Assembly (NCBI RefSeq): GCF_000482465.1
Contig: NZ_AXVJ01000063.1
Coordinates: 1 to 64,000, forward strand
DNA: 64,000 nucleotides
Source of the DNA: Runella limosa DSM 17973
GTDB lineage: Bacteria; Bacteroidota; Bacteroidia; Cytophagales; Spirosomataceae
Reading direction: 5' to 3'
Shown here piece by piece: positions 9,261 through 17,735 of this stretch. The stretch's first letter is position 1; every line of letters begins with the position of its first letter. The translations under genes were made by a program, and so were the position numbers. The notes beneath the pieces were generated by a model. The model did not search any database. It was not told the DNA's origin and worked only from the letters and a program-made list of their open reading frames with translations.

Positions 9261-9318
9261 GTCCTTCCAAGTTTGAAAACGGGGACGCCCAGTCGGGGAC
9301 GCCCAGTCTTGGAAGGAC
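9261..9318 (-). terminator. Hairpin with tandem 14-bp repeat in the loop
   Basis: Stem GTCCTTCCAAG (9261-9271) pairs with CTTGGAAGGAC (9308-9318), just past the stop of the permease gene ending at 9328. The loop holds a 14-bp unit, CGGGGACGCCCAGT, repeated exactly twice (9280-9293, 9294-9307). It probably separates the two permease transcription units. The stem core resembles the terminator at 40261-40291. Confidence 0.6.
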
Positions 9319-9327
9319 AATCTTTTA

Positions 9328-11982
9328 TTACTCTGCTTTCAGCGACTTTACTGGATTGCCCAAGGCCGCTTTGATGGATTGAAAACTGACGGTGCAAAAG
9401 GCGATTAGAATCGACAATGCCGCCGCAATCACAAACGTCCAAATGCTGATGTCGATGCGGTAAGGATAATTTTCGAGCCACTGTTTGATGGCATAATAGG
9501 CCACAGGAAAGGCAAAAACGAACGATAAACTGACCAATTTCAGAAAATCAGCCGAAAGTAGCGTCGTGATACTTGCTACCGACGCGCCCAAAACTTTGCG
9601 GATACCGATTTCTTTGGTACGACGTTCGGCCGAAAGGGTCGCCAGTCCAAACAGGCCAATGCACGAAATAAATATCGTCAGAATCGCGCCAAAAAGCATG
9701 ATTTGCTTCCATTTGGCTTCTGATTCGTAACGTTTTTCGTTTTCTTCATCCATAAACTTGTACTCGTACGGATTTGTCGGAAAGAGTTTTTTGTACGTTT
9801 TGGCAAGGTGGCTCAGGCTCGCCGTTTCGCTTCCTTCTTTGATTTTGATGAATACTTTTCCGTACTGATTCCCTGGCTTCATCGTAAACAACTGTGGGCT
9901 TATTTTGGCGTTAAGTGACTCAAAATGATAGTCTTTAATAACTCCAATCACCTTGTATTTTTCGCCTTCATTGTACCAGAAATCTACCACTTGCCCCAAC
10001 GGGTTTGTCCAACCTGCTTTTTTCACAAAAGACTCATTGACCAACACCGACGAAGTCGAATCAGAATTAAACTCCGCCGAAAAATTACGCCCTTTGATAA
10101 TCGGGATTTGTAACAATGAAAAGTAGGTGGCATCGACCGTCTCAAATGCAAAATTAATTTCGGTTTGACCGTTTACTTTGGCAATTGTGTACCAACCTCC
10201 GCCATTTTTGGGAGCAACTTCTAATATATTCTGATTTTTCAATAATTCATCTTTGAAGACCTTCGCTTCATTGCGACTCAATCCCGACTTACCAACGGTT
10301 ATTACTCCTTTATCGTTATAGCCTAAGTCTTTGTTGGTCAAGTAGTTGAATTGAGAATAAATAGTCAACGTTGCAATGATTAAAAACGAAGCCAACGCAA
10401 ACTGCAACACGACCAAACCTTTTTGAAGGTAGTTTTTGCCCGAAAGGTTGAATCGGCTATAAAGCGTTTGAACGGGATTATAATTAGACAAGACCAACGC
10501 AGGATAAAAGCCCGCCAAAAGACCCGTAGCAGCAAACAAAGCGAAATAACCTGCAATCAAGTTAGCATCAAACAAATACGAAAATGCCAATGCTTTATTA
10601 GAAAGCTCATTGAAAGTCGGCAACACCATTTGTACCAACAACAAAGCAAACCCAAACGCCAAAAAGCACAGAATAAACGACTCACCCAAAAACTGTATCA
10701 TCAATTGTCCACGCCCACCACCAACAACTTTACGAACGCCAATTTCTTTGGCCCGTTTAAGCGAGCGCGCTACGGTTAAGTTCACAAAATTGATACAAGC
10801 AATCAATAAAATAAACAGCGCAATGCCCGAAAGGATGTACGAAAACATGGGATTACTGCCGTCCACTAAGCCATTTTGGGCGGGCATGTCTTTATTTAGG
10901 TGCATATCGGTAAAAGCTTGCAGCATATATTCTGTTTTGCTTTGAGGCCCAAATCGTTTTACCTCTTCTTCCAACGCTTGTTTTGCATCCTTTTGAAAAA
11001 CGCGGTTCATGGTTGCCTCTACTTTTTTGAGGTTGGCATTGGGTTGAAGCACGACGAACGTATTTTGGAAGAAACTAAACCAGTTGCCCCCGTTTGCCAT
11101 GTCTTCTTTGCTTACTACGTATGGAAAAAGGAAGTCAAACTTAATGGAAGAATTTTGGGGGCATTTTTTAGCAATTCCCGTCACGGTATAGGGTTCAAAC
11201 TCTTTTGAATCTCCGTTAGAATTTCGCACCAAGAGGGTTTTACCTAAAGCGTTGGTGGTTCCAAACTGCTTTTCGGCCATTTCTTCCGAAAGCACTACTG
11301 ATTTGGGTTCTTTTAACGCCGTAGCAGGGTTTCCGCTGACAAGCGGGAACGAAAACAGCGCGAAGAAACTGCTATCGGCATGAAATGATTCAAAACTTTT
11401 GACTTCTGTTCCCACTTTTATATCACTTCGATCGCTTTGGTAACGCACCGACATTTTGATTTCGGGAACACCCGCCGCAAATTTAGGCCCTTGCAAATAC
11501 CCCGTATGGGTGTTGTACGACTGAAAAACTCCCGCAGGCGTAAACTGTTTGCTCGTAATGCGATAGATGTGGGGGTTGTTGGCGTGAAACCGATCAAAAC
11601 TCACTTCGTCTTTGGTATAAAGCATAATCAACATGGCCGCTGCCAAGCCAATACTCAACCCAATGACGTTGATGGACGAATACACCTTGTTGTGCGCCAA
11701 GGTACGAAAGGCGATGGTGAAGTAATTACGTAACATAGATGGCTGAATTAAAAAAGGGTTATTGTAAGCTTGTTTTCTTTCACGACGGCGGACAAAAGGA
11801 GGCAATACCGATGCAACATTGAGCAGATACCGCCACGTGGCTTGGCGTTTTCCTGCACGCTCATGCCAGTAAGCATAAAGCTCCTCCAAATCCCCTTCCA
11901 CTTCTTCGAGGGTATCTTCAGGATGCAACCACCTCAACAGTCGGTTAGCCCACTGAGGCGGATGAAGTTCGTTGGTTTTCAT
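9328..11982 (-). CDS. Prefix-domain ABC transporter permease (duplicated MacB/FtsX type)
   Basis: 884-aa permease with its own version of the prefix domain (residues 1-75, WHERAGKRQATWRYLLNV region), clearly different from the prefixes of the other two padR operons. The body has the usual first helix, periplasmic core, FtsX bundle (LLIACINFVNLTVARSLKRAKE), second core and final bundle with EIGIRKVLGAS. The ATG overlaps the stop of the upstream padR by 4 bp (ATGA), showing translational coupling. Substrate and partner ATPase are unknown. Confidence 0.85.
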   Translation of the reverse strand: MKTNELHPPQWANRLLRWLHPEDTLEEVEGDLEELYAYWHERAGKRQATWRYLLNVASVLPPFVRRRERKQAYNNPFLIQPSMLRNYFTIAFRTLAHNKVYSSINVIGLSIGLAAAMLIMLYTKDEVSFDRFHANNPHIYRITSKQFTPAGVFQSYNTHTGYLQGPKFAAGVPEIKMSVRYQSDRSDIKVGTEVKSFESFHADSSFFALFSFPLVSGNPATALKEPKSVVLSEEMAEKQFGTTNALGKTLLVRNSNGDSKEFEPYTVTGIAKKCPQNSSIKFDFLFPYVVSKEDMANGGNWFSFFQNTFVVLQPNANLKKVEATMNRVFQKDAKQALEEEVKRFGPQSKTEYMLQAFTDMHLNKDMPAQNGLVDGSNPMFSYILSGIALFILLIACINFVNLTVARSLKRAKEIGVRKVVGGGRGQLMIQFLGESFILCFLAFGFALLLVQMVLPTFNELSNKALAFSYLFDANLIAGYFALFAATGLLAGFYPALVLSNYNPVQTLYSRFNLSGKNYLQKGLVVLQFALASFLIIATLTIYSQFNYLTNKDLGYNDKGVITVGKSGLSRNEAKVFKDELLKNQNILEVAPKNGGGWYTIAKVNGQTEINFAFETVDATYFSLLQIPIIKGRNFSAEFNSDSTSSVLVNESFVKKAGWTNPLGQVVDFWYNEGEKYKVIGVIKDYHFESLNAKISPQLFTMKPGNQYGKVFIKIKEGSETASLSHLAKTYKKLFPTNPYEYKFMDEENEKRYESEAKWKQIMLFGAILTIFISCIGLFGLATLSAERRTKEIGIRKVLGASVASITTLLSADFLKLVSLSFVFAFPVAYYAIKQWLENYPYRIDISIWTFVIAAALSILIAFCTVSFQSIKAALGNPVKSLKAE

Positions 11983-12317
11983 AGGCTGTTCAATTGCAAT
12001 TTAGTCGGTGGTAGGAGTTGCCAAAGTTGTTGGCGGAGTTGTTGTATTTCTTGCAAAGCACGATTTCCAAGAGCAGTTACGTGAAAAAGGCGCTTGCGTC
12101 GGCCGCCGCGTTCGTTGGTAGCGCCACCGAGTTCGGAACCGACAAAGCCTTTTTCTTCCAATCGAATGAGCGTATTGTGCACCGTTCCAAACGTCACCAC
12201 CCGCCCCGTGTGCTCTTCCAACGCCTGACTGACCGTGACGCCATACGCCTCTCCATCGAGAATGGCTACCATCAGCAAAACGACTTCCTCAAATTCGCCT
12301 AAATAGGTTCGACGCAT
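11979..12317 (-). CDS. PadR-family transcriptional regulator
   Basis: 112-aa winged-helix PadR protein. The start at 12317 (MRRTYLGEFEEVVLLMVAIL) is chosen because it aligns with the other two PadR proteins in the window; the frame stays open 28 codons further upstream but that stretch covers the promoter and the end of a repeat element. Recognition region VTFGTVHNTLIRLEEKGFV and wing ERGGRRKRLFHVTALG are visible. First gene of a two-gene operon with the permease at 9328, overlapping it by 4 bp. Likely an autorepressor or regulator of that permease (family inference). Confidence 0.88.
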   Translation of the reverse strand: MRRTYLGEFEEVVLLMVAILDGEAYGVTVSQALEEHTGRVVTFGTVHNTLIRLEEKGFVGSELGGATNERGGRRKRLFHVTALGNRALQEIQQLRQQLWQLLPPTKLQLNSL

Positions 12318-12347
12318 GGGTATTATGATTAGTTTATATTTTATCGT

Positions 12348-12362
12348 ACAAATCCGTGCCAG
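12348..12362 (-). promoter_or_regulatory. Sigma-54-like promoter of the second padR operon
   Basis: Minus strand CTGGCAC, 4-nt gap, TTGT. The -24 box is perfect and shares TTCTGGCACGG with the strong promoter at 26175-26190, but the spacer to the TTG of the -12 box is one base short. It lies 31 bp before padR. Confidence 0.45.
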
Positions 12363-12375
12363 AAAATAAAAAGGA

Positions 12376-12550
12376 ACTGTTTCAAAAGTCTTTATTACCA
12401 AATTTCCTTTGTTTTTAACCTCATCCCAACCCTTCTCCTTTCTGGAGAAGGGCTTTAAAAGTCCCCCTCTACTGAAAGGAGAGGGGGATTTAGGGGGTGA
12501 GGTTGAACAGAGGCCGAAGATAATTTGGTAATAAAGACTTTTGAAACAGC
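12376..12550. repeat. Palindromic MITE/REP-like element, copy B
   Basis: About 175 bp with perfect 28-bp terminal inverted repeats (12377-12404 with 12522-12549) around two hairpins rich in CCCTTCTCC and CCCCCTC. It is homologous to 6245-6421 but inverted. It separates the sigma-54-like promoter at 12348-12362 from the palindrome pair at 12580-12618. Copy B has much better ends than copy A and is probably the younger insertion. Confidence 0.8.
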
Positions 12551-12579
12551 TTCTTTTTAAAAACCTTAGAAATTAAAAC

Positions 12580-12618
12580 GTGTCCGCAAACGGACAACCG
12601 TTGTCCTGCGGTGGACAA
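12580..12618. promoter_or_regulatory. Paired palindromic operator/enhancer (set B)
   Basis: Two palindromes, TGTCC-N6-GGACA (12581-12596) and TTGTCC-N6-GGACAA (12601-12618), with centres 21 bp apart. They overlap the far end of the 12402-12623 intergenic region, about 230 bp upstream of the sigma-54-like promoter for the padR-permease operon at 12317-9328. Same motif and geometry as sets A and C. Confidence 0.7.
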
Positions 12619-12623
12619 TGAAT

Positions 12624-14999
12624 TTATTCCGATTTCAACGATTTCACAGGATTGGCCAATGCCGCACGAATGGCCTGAAAAGCAACCGATATAAGGGCAA
12701 TGGCCAAGGCAAAAAACGAAGCCAGCCCCAAGTACCACCACTGTAACTCTACTCGGTAAGCAAAAGATTGGAGCAGTTTTTTTCCCAACCAGTACGAGAT
12801 GGGCAGCGCAATCAACAAGGAAATAACGACCAATTTCATAAAATCGGCCGAGAGCAAGGCGGTGATGTTAGCCACACTCGCCCCTAAGGTTTTGCGGATA
12901 CCGATTTCCTTGGTACGTTGTTTGGCCACCAACGAAATCAACCCAAAAATCCCCGCACAGGCCGTCAAAATGGCAATCAACGTAACAAAACCCGTCATTT
13001 GCAAAATATTACTAATTGATTCATAGACTTTATTTACTTCCTCATCGAGGTAAAAATGGTCTAAACCGCGTCGGGCAGGAATCTTTTTAAAACGTGCTTC
13101 GAGTTGGCTCACGAGTTCTTTGCCTTTTGCTTCGTCGGTCAAGCGCACCGTCAGATAGCTCGAAAGTTGTTGTTTTCCACCGTACCAATGCAGCAATGGC
13201 TCTACTTCATCTTTCAGGCTTTGGTAGTGGAAATCTTTTGTTACCCCAATCACCGTATAAACCGCATTATTGTTGTTTTGACGAATGCGTTTCCCCACGG
13301 CCGTCTGCCAGCCAAACGCTTTCATGGCGGCTTCGTTGATGACCACTGCGTTATTGGCTGAGTCAGCCGAGTTGTCGCGAAAACCGCGCCCTTCAATCAT
13401 CGGGATTTTAAGGGTTTCAAAATACTTTTCTCCCCCACTTACGTGCCGAAGGCCAATTTTTTTGGCGTCATTTCCTTCGGGGTAATAGCTGTTGAAGTTT
13501 TGCCAATACCGCATCGGTACCACTTCCGAAGTTGTAAATGAAAGCACATTGGGGTTTTGGCGTAATTGGTCCAAAATCACCCGCCCTTCTGACACCGCCG
13601 TGGTTTCATTTTTATACGACAAGTCGGTTTGGAACACCAATACATTTTTTCGGTCAAAACCAAGGTCAGCGTTTTTCATAAAACTCACCTGCTGACGAAG
13701 CCCAATTGTTCCGACAATAAGCACCACCGCCAACGCAAATTGAAGTACAATGAGACTGTTTTGGCGCAAACGACCTTGGCGCGGGTCGGCCGATAGCTTT
13801 CCTTTGACGGCCTCGGTGGTGTTGAGGCTCATCAAATAACGTGCAGGATACGTACCTGCAATAAACGTCACCAACATGGTAATGCCAACAATGGTCAAAA
13901 CCGTCGGATAGTCCGTCCAAGAAATGTGTAATTGCATGTTTTGTTTACGCAAGTCATTGAACGACGGAATCAAATAATATACCGCAAATCCACTCGCCAA
14001 CACCAGAGAAAGCAACATCACGAGGCCAGATTCTGTCCAAAACTGCCGCAACACGATGCCCCTACTCGCTCCTACCACTTGTCGCACGGCCACTTCTTTG
14101 ACCCGAGGCAAGGCCGCCGCCATGTTGAGGTTAATGAGATTAATACTGATAATGAGCAATAGAAAAACGGCGATGCCCAGCGCACCATAAATCAAGTTTT
14201 TAAACGTTGGATTTTGATCGTGAATGTAGTGGGTAAACGCACTTAGGTGTAAGGTTTGTTTTTGGGAATCGGGCGAGAAATGGGTTTTGACCAAGGTCGG
14301 TAGCTTCGCTTCTAAAGCCGCTTTATTTGCCCCTTTTTTGAGTACCACAAACACATTGGCAAACGTATTGTACCAATCAGCGCTTTCTTTAAACGAAGAT
14401 TGTTGTTCCAAAATCGCTATCGGTAGCAACGCTTCAAATTGCTGCGACGAATTGGCAGGAAGTTCGGCCAATACGCCCGACACTTTCATGGAAAGGGTAT
14501 CATCGAGCACGATGGTTTTTCCAACGGGATTGCTCTCTCCAAAAAGATACAAAGCCGTTTTTTCACCAATCACCAACGAATTCCTATCACGAAGGGCAGT
14601 AGCAGGATTTCCGTATTTGAGTGGAAAGCTAAAGACGTCAAAAAAGGTAGAATCCACAAACAGCGAGCGCGGCTGTACGTCTTTGGTGGCGTGGTGCATC
14701 CACGGCCAATACCACGACTGAACGTGGGTTCCTGTTTCGATTTCGGGATAGTCTTTCAGCAATTGCCCCAAAATAGGATAGACGGTGTTGGTGTGCGTTT
14801 TACCTCCCGATTCTGTTTGAACATAGAAAAGACGGTCGGATTTTTCGTGAAAAGCATCGAACATGAGGCTTTTTTGGGCAAACAATACCAACACCACTAC
14901 ACAAGCCATACCGATGGACATTCCGAGTAAATTAATACCCGTAAAAAGGCGGTTTTTCCAAAGATTCCGCAAGGCGATTTTTAGGTGATTGCGTAGCAT
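12624..14999 (-). CDS. ABC transporter permease, duplicated MacB/FtsX type, no prefix
   Basis: 791-aa permease without prefix, starting MLRNHLKIALRNLWKNRLFT at ATG 14999; a TTG six codons earlier lies inside a GC-rich hairpin and is unlikely. First helix about 22-42, periplasmic core, FtsX bundle with LNMAAALPRVKEVAVRQVVG, second core and final bundle with EIGIRKTLGAS. It is third and last of a padR-led run (20752 to 12624), 94 bp after the permease at 15094 with hairpins in the gap. The first bundle diverges from the family consensus (VAVRQVVG instead of IGVRKxxG), so it is one of the more distant paralogues. Substrate unknown. Confidence 0.82.
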   Translation of the reverse strand: MLRNHLKIALRNLWKNRLFTGINLLGMSIGMACVVVLVLFAQKSLMFDAFHEKSDRLFYVQTESGGKTHTNTVYPILGQLLKDYPEIETGTHVQSWYWPWMHHATKDVQPRSLFVDSTFFDVFSFPLKYGNPATALRDRNSLVIGEKTALYLFGESNPVGKTIVLDDTLSMKVSGVLAELPANSSQQFEALLPIAILEQQSSFKESADWYNTFANVFVVLKKGANKAALEAKLPTLVKTHFSPDSQKQTLHLSAFTHYIHDQNPTFKNLIYGALGIAVFLLLIISINLINLNMAAALPRVKEVAVRQVVGASRGIVLRQFWTESGLVMLLSLVLASGFAVYYLIPSFNDLRKQNMQLHISWTDYPTVLTIVGITMLVTFIAGTYPARYLMSLNTTEAVKGKLSADPRQGRLRQNSLIVLQFALAVVLIVGTIGLRQQVSFMKNADLGFDRKNVLVFQTDLSYKNETTAVSEGRVILDQLRQNPNVLSFTTSEVVPMRYWQNFNSYYPEGNDAKKIGLRHVSGGEKYFETLKIPMIEGRGFRDNSADSANNAVVINEAAMKAFGWQTAVGKRIRQNNNNAVYTVIGVTKDFHYQSLKDEVEPLLHWYGGKQQLSSYLTVRLTDEAKGKELVSQLEARFKKIPARRGLDHFYLDEEVNKVYESISNILQMTGFVTLIAILTACAGIFGLISLVAKQRTKEIGIRKTLGASVANITALLSADFMKLVVISLLIALPISYWLGKKLLQSFAYRVELQWWYLGLASFFALAIALISVAFQAIRAALANPVKSLKSE

Positions 15000-15064
15000 A
15001 AGCCCCCTGTCCCCCAAAGGGGGAATTTAAACGTTATAAAAAATACCTCCGAACTTTGGTTTTA

Positions 15065-15089
15065 AGCCCCCATCGGGGGTTTGGGGGCT
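15065..15089. terminator. GC-rich hairpin between permease genes (shared sequence)
   Basis: AGCCCCC (15065-15071) pairs with GGGGGCT (15083-15089). The same 25-base element is present at 24685-24709 after the adaptor gene. Directly downstream of the 15094 gene, so probably an attenuator or terminator; its reuse suggests a dispersed REP-like hairpin. A second small C/G hairpin lies at 15011-15023. Confidence 0.5.
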
Positions 15090-15093
15090 GTTT

Positions 15094-17730
15094 TTATTCA
15101 GATTTTAAACTCTTTATAGGATTCGCCATCGCGGCCCTAATTGACTGATAACTAACCGTCAACAGGGTGATAGCCAACGCTCCTAGCGTAGCCATCACAA
15201 AAATCCACCACGAAATTTCGGTATGGTATTTATAATCTTGCAGCCAGTCACTCAAGAAATAATAAGCAATCGGAATGGCAATCAGGCACGAAATAATCAC
15301 CAATACAACAAAGTCTTTGGAAAGCATTCCCCACAGGTTGAATACCGAAGCGCCAAGCACTTTGCGAACACCAATTTCTTTGGTGCGCTGCTCCGCCACA
15401 AACGACGCCAATCCAAACAACCCTAAACACGAGATAAAAACGGCCAACAAAGCAAAAATGGCGGCAAGTTTACCAATGCGTTCTTCCGATTGGAATTTTT
15501 TGCCAAACTCTTGGTCGGCAAATTTATAATCGAACGGAGCGGCGGGAAGGTGTTTTTTGAACGTGGCTTCAATCATCGCCACCGACTCGGAGGCACTACG
15601 CGCTGGATTGAGTTTCATCGTCATCCAATTCACGTTTTCGTAGTTCATCAAGTAAATGGTTTGCTTCACTGGTTCATACGGCGACTCCATGAGCATGTCT
15701 TTGATAATACCCACGATGGTAAAATGCCCTGCGTCTTTCCCTTGTCCCCATTGAACGACCGTTCCCAAAGGATTTTTCAATCCCATAAATTTTACAGCGG
15801 CTTCGTTGATGACAATCGCTGCCGTATCGGTGGAAAAACTCCGAGAGAAATCGCGACCTTCTTTGAATTTCCACCCTACTGTTTTACCAAAATCATGCGT
15901 GACCCAAATCGTGGCAAACTCCGCTTGTAGGCTCGGATCTTTGCCTTTCCACTCAAACCCGCCGTTGTTTGACCAAACCCCCGTCAGTGGGCTTGATGAT
16001 TCGGCCATTTCGACAATTGCCCCTTTGTTTTTCAGCTCCGTACGAAGCAAATCAAACTTCCCATAAAAATCGGGCGACATCATTTGCATCATAATCAGGC
16101 CGTTGTTGTCGTACCCCATAGGGCGGTCTTTGGTATGCTGAATCTGACGATAGACAATCATAGTTCCGATAATCAGCGTAATGGACACCGTAAACTGAAC
16201 TACCACCAACACCTGACGCGGCACCGAGGCAAAGCGCCCCGCCCTAAAAGTACCTTTGAGCACTTTCACGGGTTGAAACGACGACAAATACAGCGCGGGA
16301 TAACTTCCTGCCAACACCCCCGTGAGGACAATAAAACCTACGCTTAAGAGCCAAAATACAGGTTCGGCCCACGGGAAGACCATTTTTTTATCAGTAATTT
16401 CGTTGAACAACGGCAAAACAGCCAACGTCAGCAGCACCGCTCCTAGAAAGGCAAAAATTACCACCAAAAACGATTCGCTGAAAAACTGATTGATTAGCTG
16501 CGCGCGAATCGAGCCTACTGCTTTACGAATTCCTACTTCTTTGGCCCGTTTTTCGGAGCGGGCGGTGCTTAGGTTCATAAAATTGATACAGGCCAGCAAC
16601 AACACAAACAGCCCAACAATGGCAAACAACCATACATACTGAATAAAACCACCCGTTTGTACCCCTTCTTCCCAATTAGAGCGCAAATGCCAATCGCTCA
16701 TGGGATGCAGAAAAATCTCCGCCTTAAATTTCTTTTCCTCCTTGTCAACTTTGTCCAACTTCGCATTTTTGATTTTCGCACTTAGATTGCCCATGTCAGC
16801 ATAGTCGGTAATTTGGGCAAACAACTGAAACGAATTATTGCCCCACTGCCCTTCGTCGAGCGCGCGTTGTACCCATTTTTGCGAAGAAACGTAGAGTTTC
16901 CACGGGGCAATAAACGTAAGGTCGCGGAATTGGCTATTGTGCGGCAGGTCTTCATACACTCCCGTAACTTTGACGTCCAACTTGTTATCAATCCGCATCA
17001 GTTTGCCCATCGGATCAGCGGTTCCAAAAAGAGACTTGGCCGTTGAAGCCGACAAAAGCACCGAATTCAATTCTTTCAATCCTTCATTATTGCCTTTAAG
17101 CATTTTCAACGAAAGCATTCGAGGCATATCCACATCCATGTAGTTGCCCGAGCGCGTAATCTTGGTTTCGCCATACGTCAGAATACGGTCTCCTTGCCAA
17201 GTAGCCATGGCCAAATGCTTAAAATCAGTACCGTATTTTGCGCGCAACTCTGGCTCCAATGGCATTGGGATAGCACTTTGTGTCCCTTTTCGGCCATTGA
17301 AGGTCTGTTTTTGCATCACCTGCGCAAGGCGACTATAGTTTTGATGGTACTTATCGTACGACAATTCGTCGTAAATCCAAAGACCAATCATCATGGCCAC
17401 GGCCATGCCGACGGCCAATCCACCAATATTGATGGCCGAATACCCCGCATTTTTAGTGAGGTTTCGAAGAGCGACTTTTAAATAATTACGTAACATAGAA
17501 GGGCTGTATAAAAAGGTGAATGGATAAGGTGATGGTTTACGTTTCAAAGCAAAGGGACGGATAAAACTCAGGACGTTCAGCACATACTGACGGCGCGCTA
17601 TTTTTATCCCGAATAGCCCGACCTGGCGCTGAAAACGCTCATGCAGGTCTCCCTGTACCTCTTCCAGTAGGTGAGGCGCACAGAAAAATTCGAGCAGGCG
17701 GTCGGCCCAGCGAGGCGGGTGGTTTTGCAT
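15094..17730 (-). CDS. Prefix-domain ABC transporter permease (duplicated MacB/FtsX type)
   Basis: 878-aa permease, second of the run led by the PadR at 20414-20752. The prefix (about residues 1-70, with FFCAPHLLEEVQGDLHERF) is almost the same as that of the upstream permease at 17736. The body is closest to the 3219-5837 permease in another operon (shared TKSGNY/TRSGNY region, DVKVTGVYEDLP, LLACINFMNLSTARSEKRAKEVGIRK). Two core/bundle sets end with EIGVRKVLGAS and AMANPIKSLKSE. The ATG at 17730 is 5 bp after the previous stop. Substrate unknown. Confidence 0.85.
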   Translation of the reverse strand: MQNHPPRWADRLLEFFCAPHLLEEVQGDLHERFQRQVGLFGIKIARRQYVLNVLSFIRPFALKRKPSPYPFTFLYSPSMLRNYLKVALRNLTKNAGYSAINIGGLAVGMAVAMMIGLWIYDELSYDKYHQNYSRLAQVMQKQTFNGRKGTQSAIPMPLEPELRAKYGTDFKHLAMATWQGDRILTYGETKITRSGNYMDVDMPRMLSLKMLKGNNEGLKELNSVLLSASTAKSLFGTADPMGKLMRIDNKLDVKVTGVYEDLPHNSQFRDLTFIAPWKLYVSSQKWVQRALDEGQWGNNSFQLFAQITDYADMGNLSAKIKNAKLDKVDKEEKKFKAEIFLHPMSDWHLRSNWEEGVQTGGFIQYVWLFAIVGLFVLLLACINFMNLSTARSEKRAKEVGIRKAVGSIRAQLINQFFSESFLVVIFAFLGAVLLTLAVLPLFNEITDKKMVFPWAEPVFWLLSVGFIVLTGVLAGSYPALYLSSFQPVKVLKGTFRAGRFASVPRQVLVVVQFTVSITLIIGTMIVYRQIQHTKDRPMGYDNNGLIMMQMMSPDFYGKFDLLRTELKNKGAIVEMAESSSPLTGVWSNNGGFEWKGKDPSLQAEFATIWVTHDFGKTVGWKFKEGRDFSRSFSTDTAAIVINEAAVKFMGLKNPLGTVVQWGQGKDAGHFTIVGIIKDMLMESPYEPVKQTIYLMNYENVNWMTMKLNPARSASESVAMIEATFKKHLPAAPFDYKFADQEFGKKFQSEERIGKLAAIFALLAVFISCLGLFGLASFVAEQRTKEIGVRKVLGASVFNLWGMLSKDFVVLVIISCLIAIPIAYYFLSDWLQDYKYHTEISWWIFVMATLGALAITLLTVSYQSIRAAMANPIKSLKSE

Positions 17731-17735
17731 ATAAT

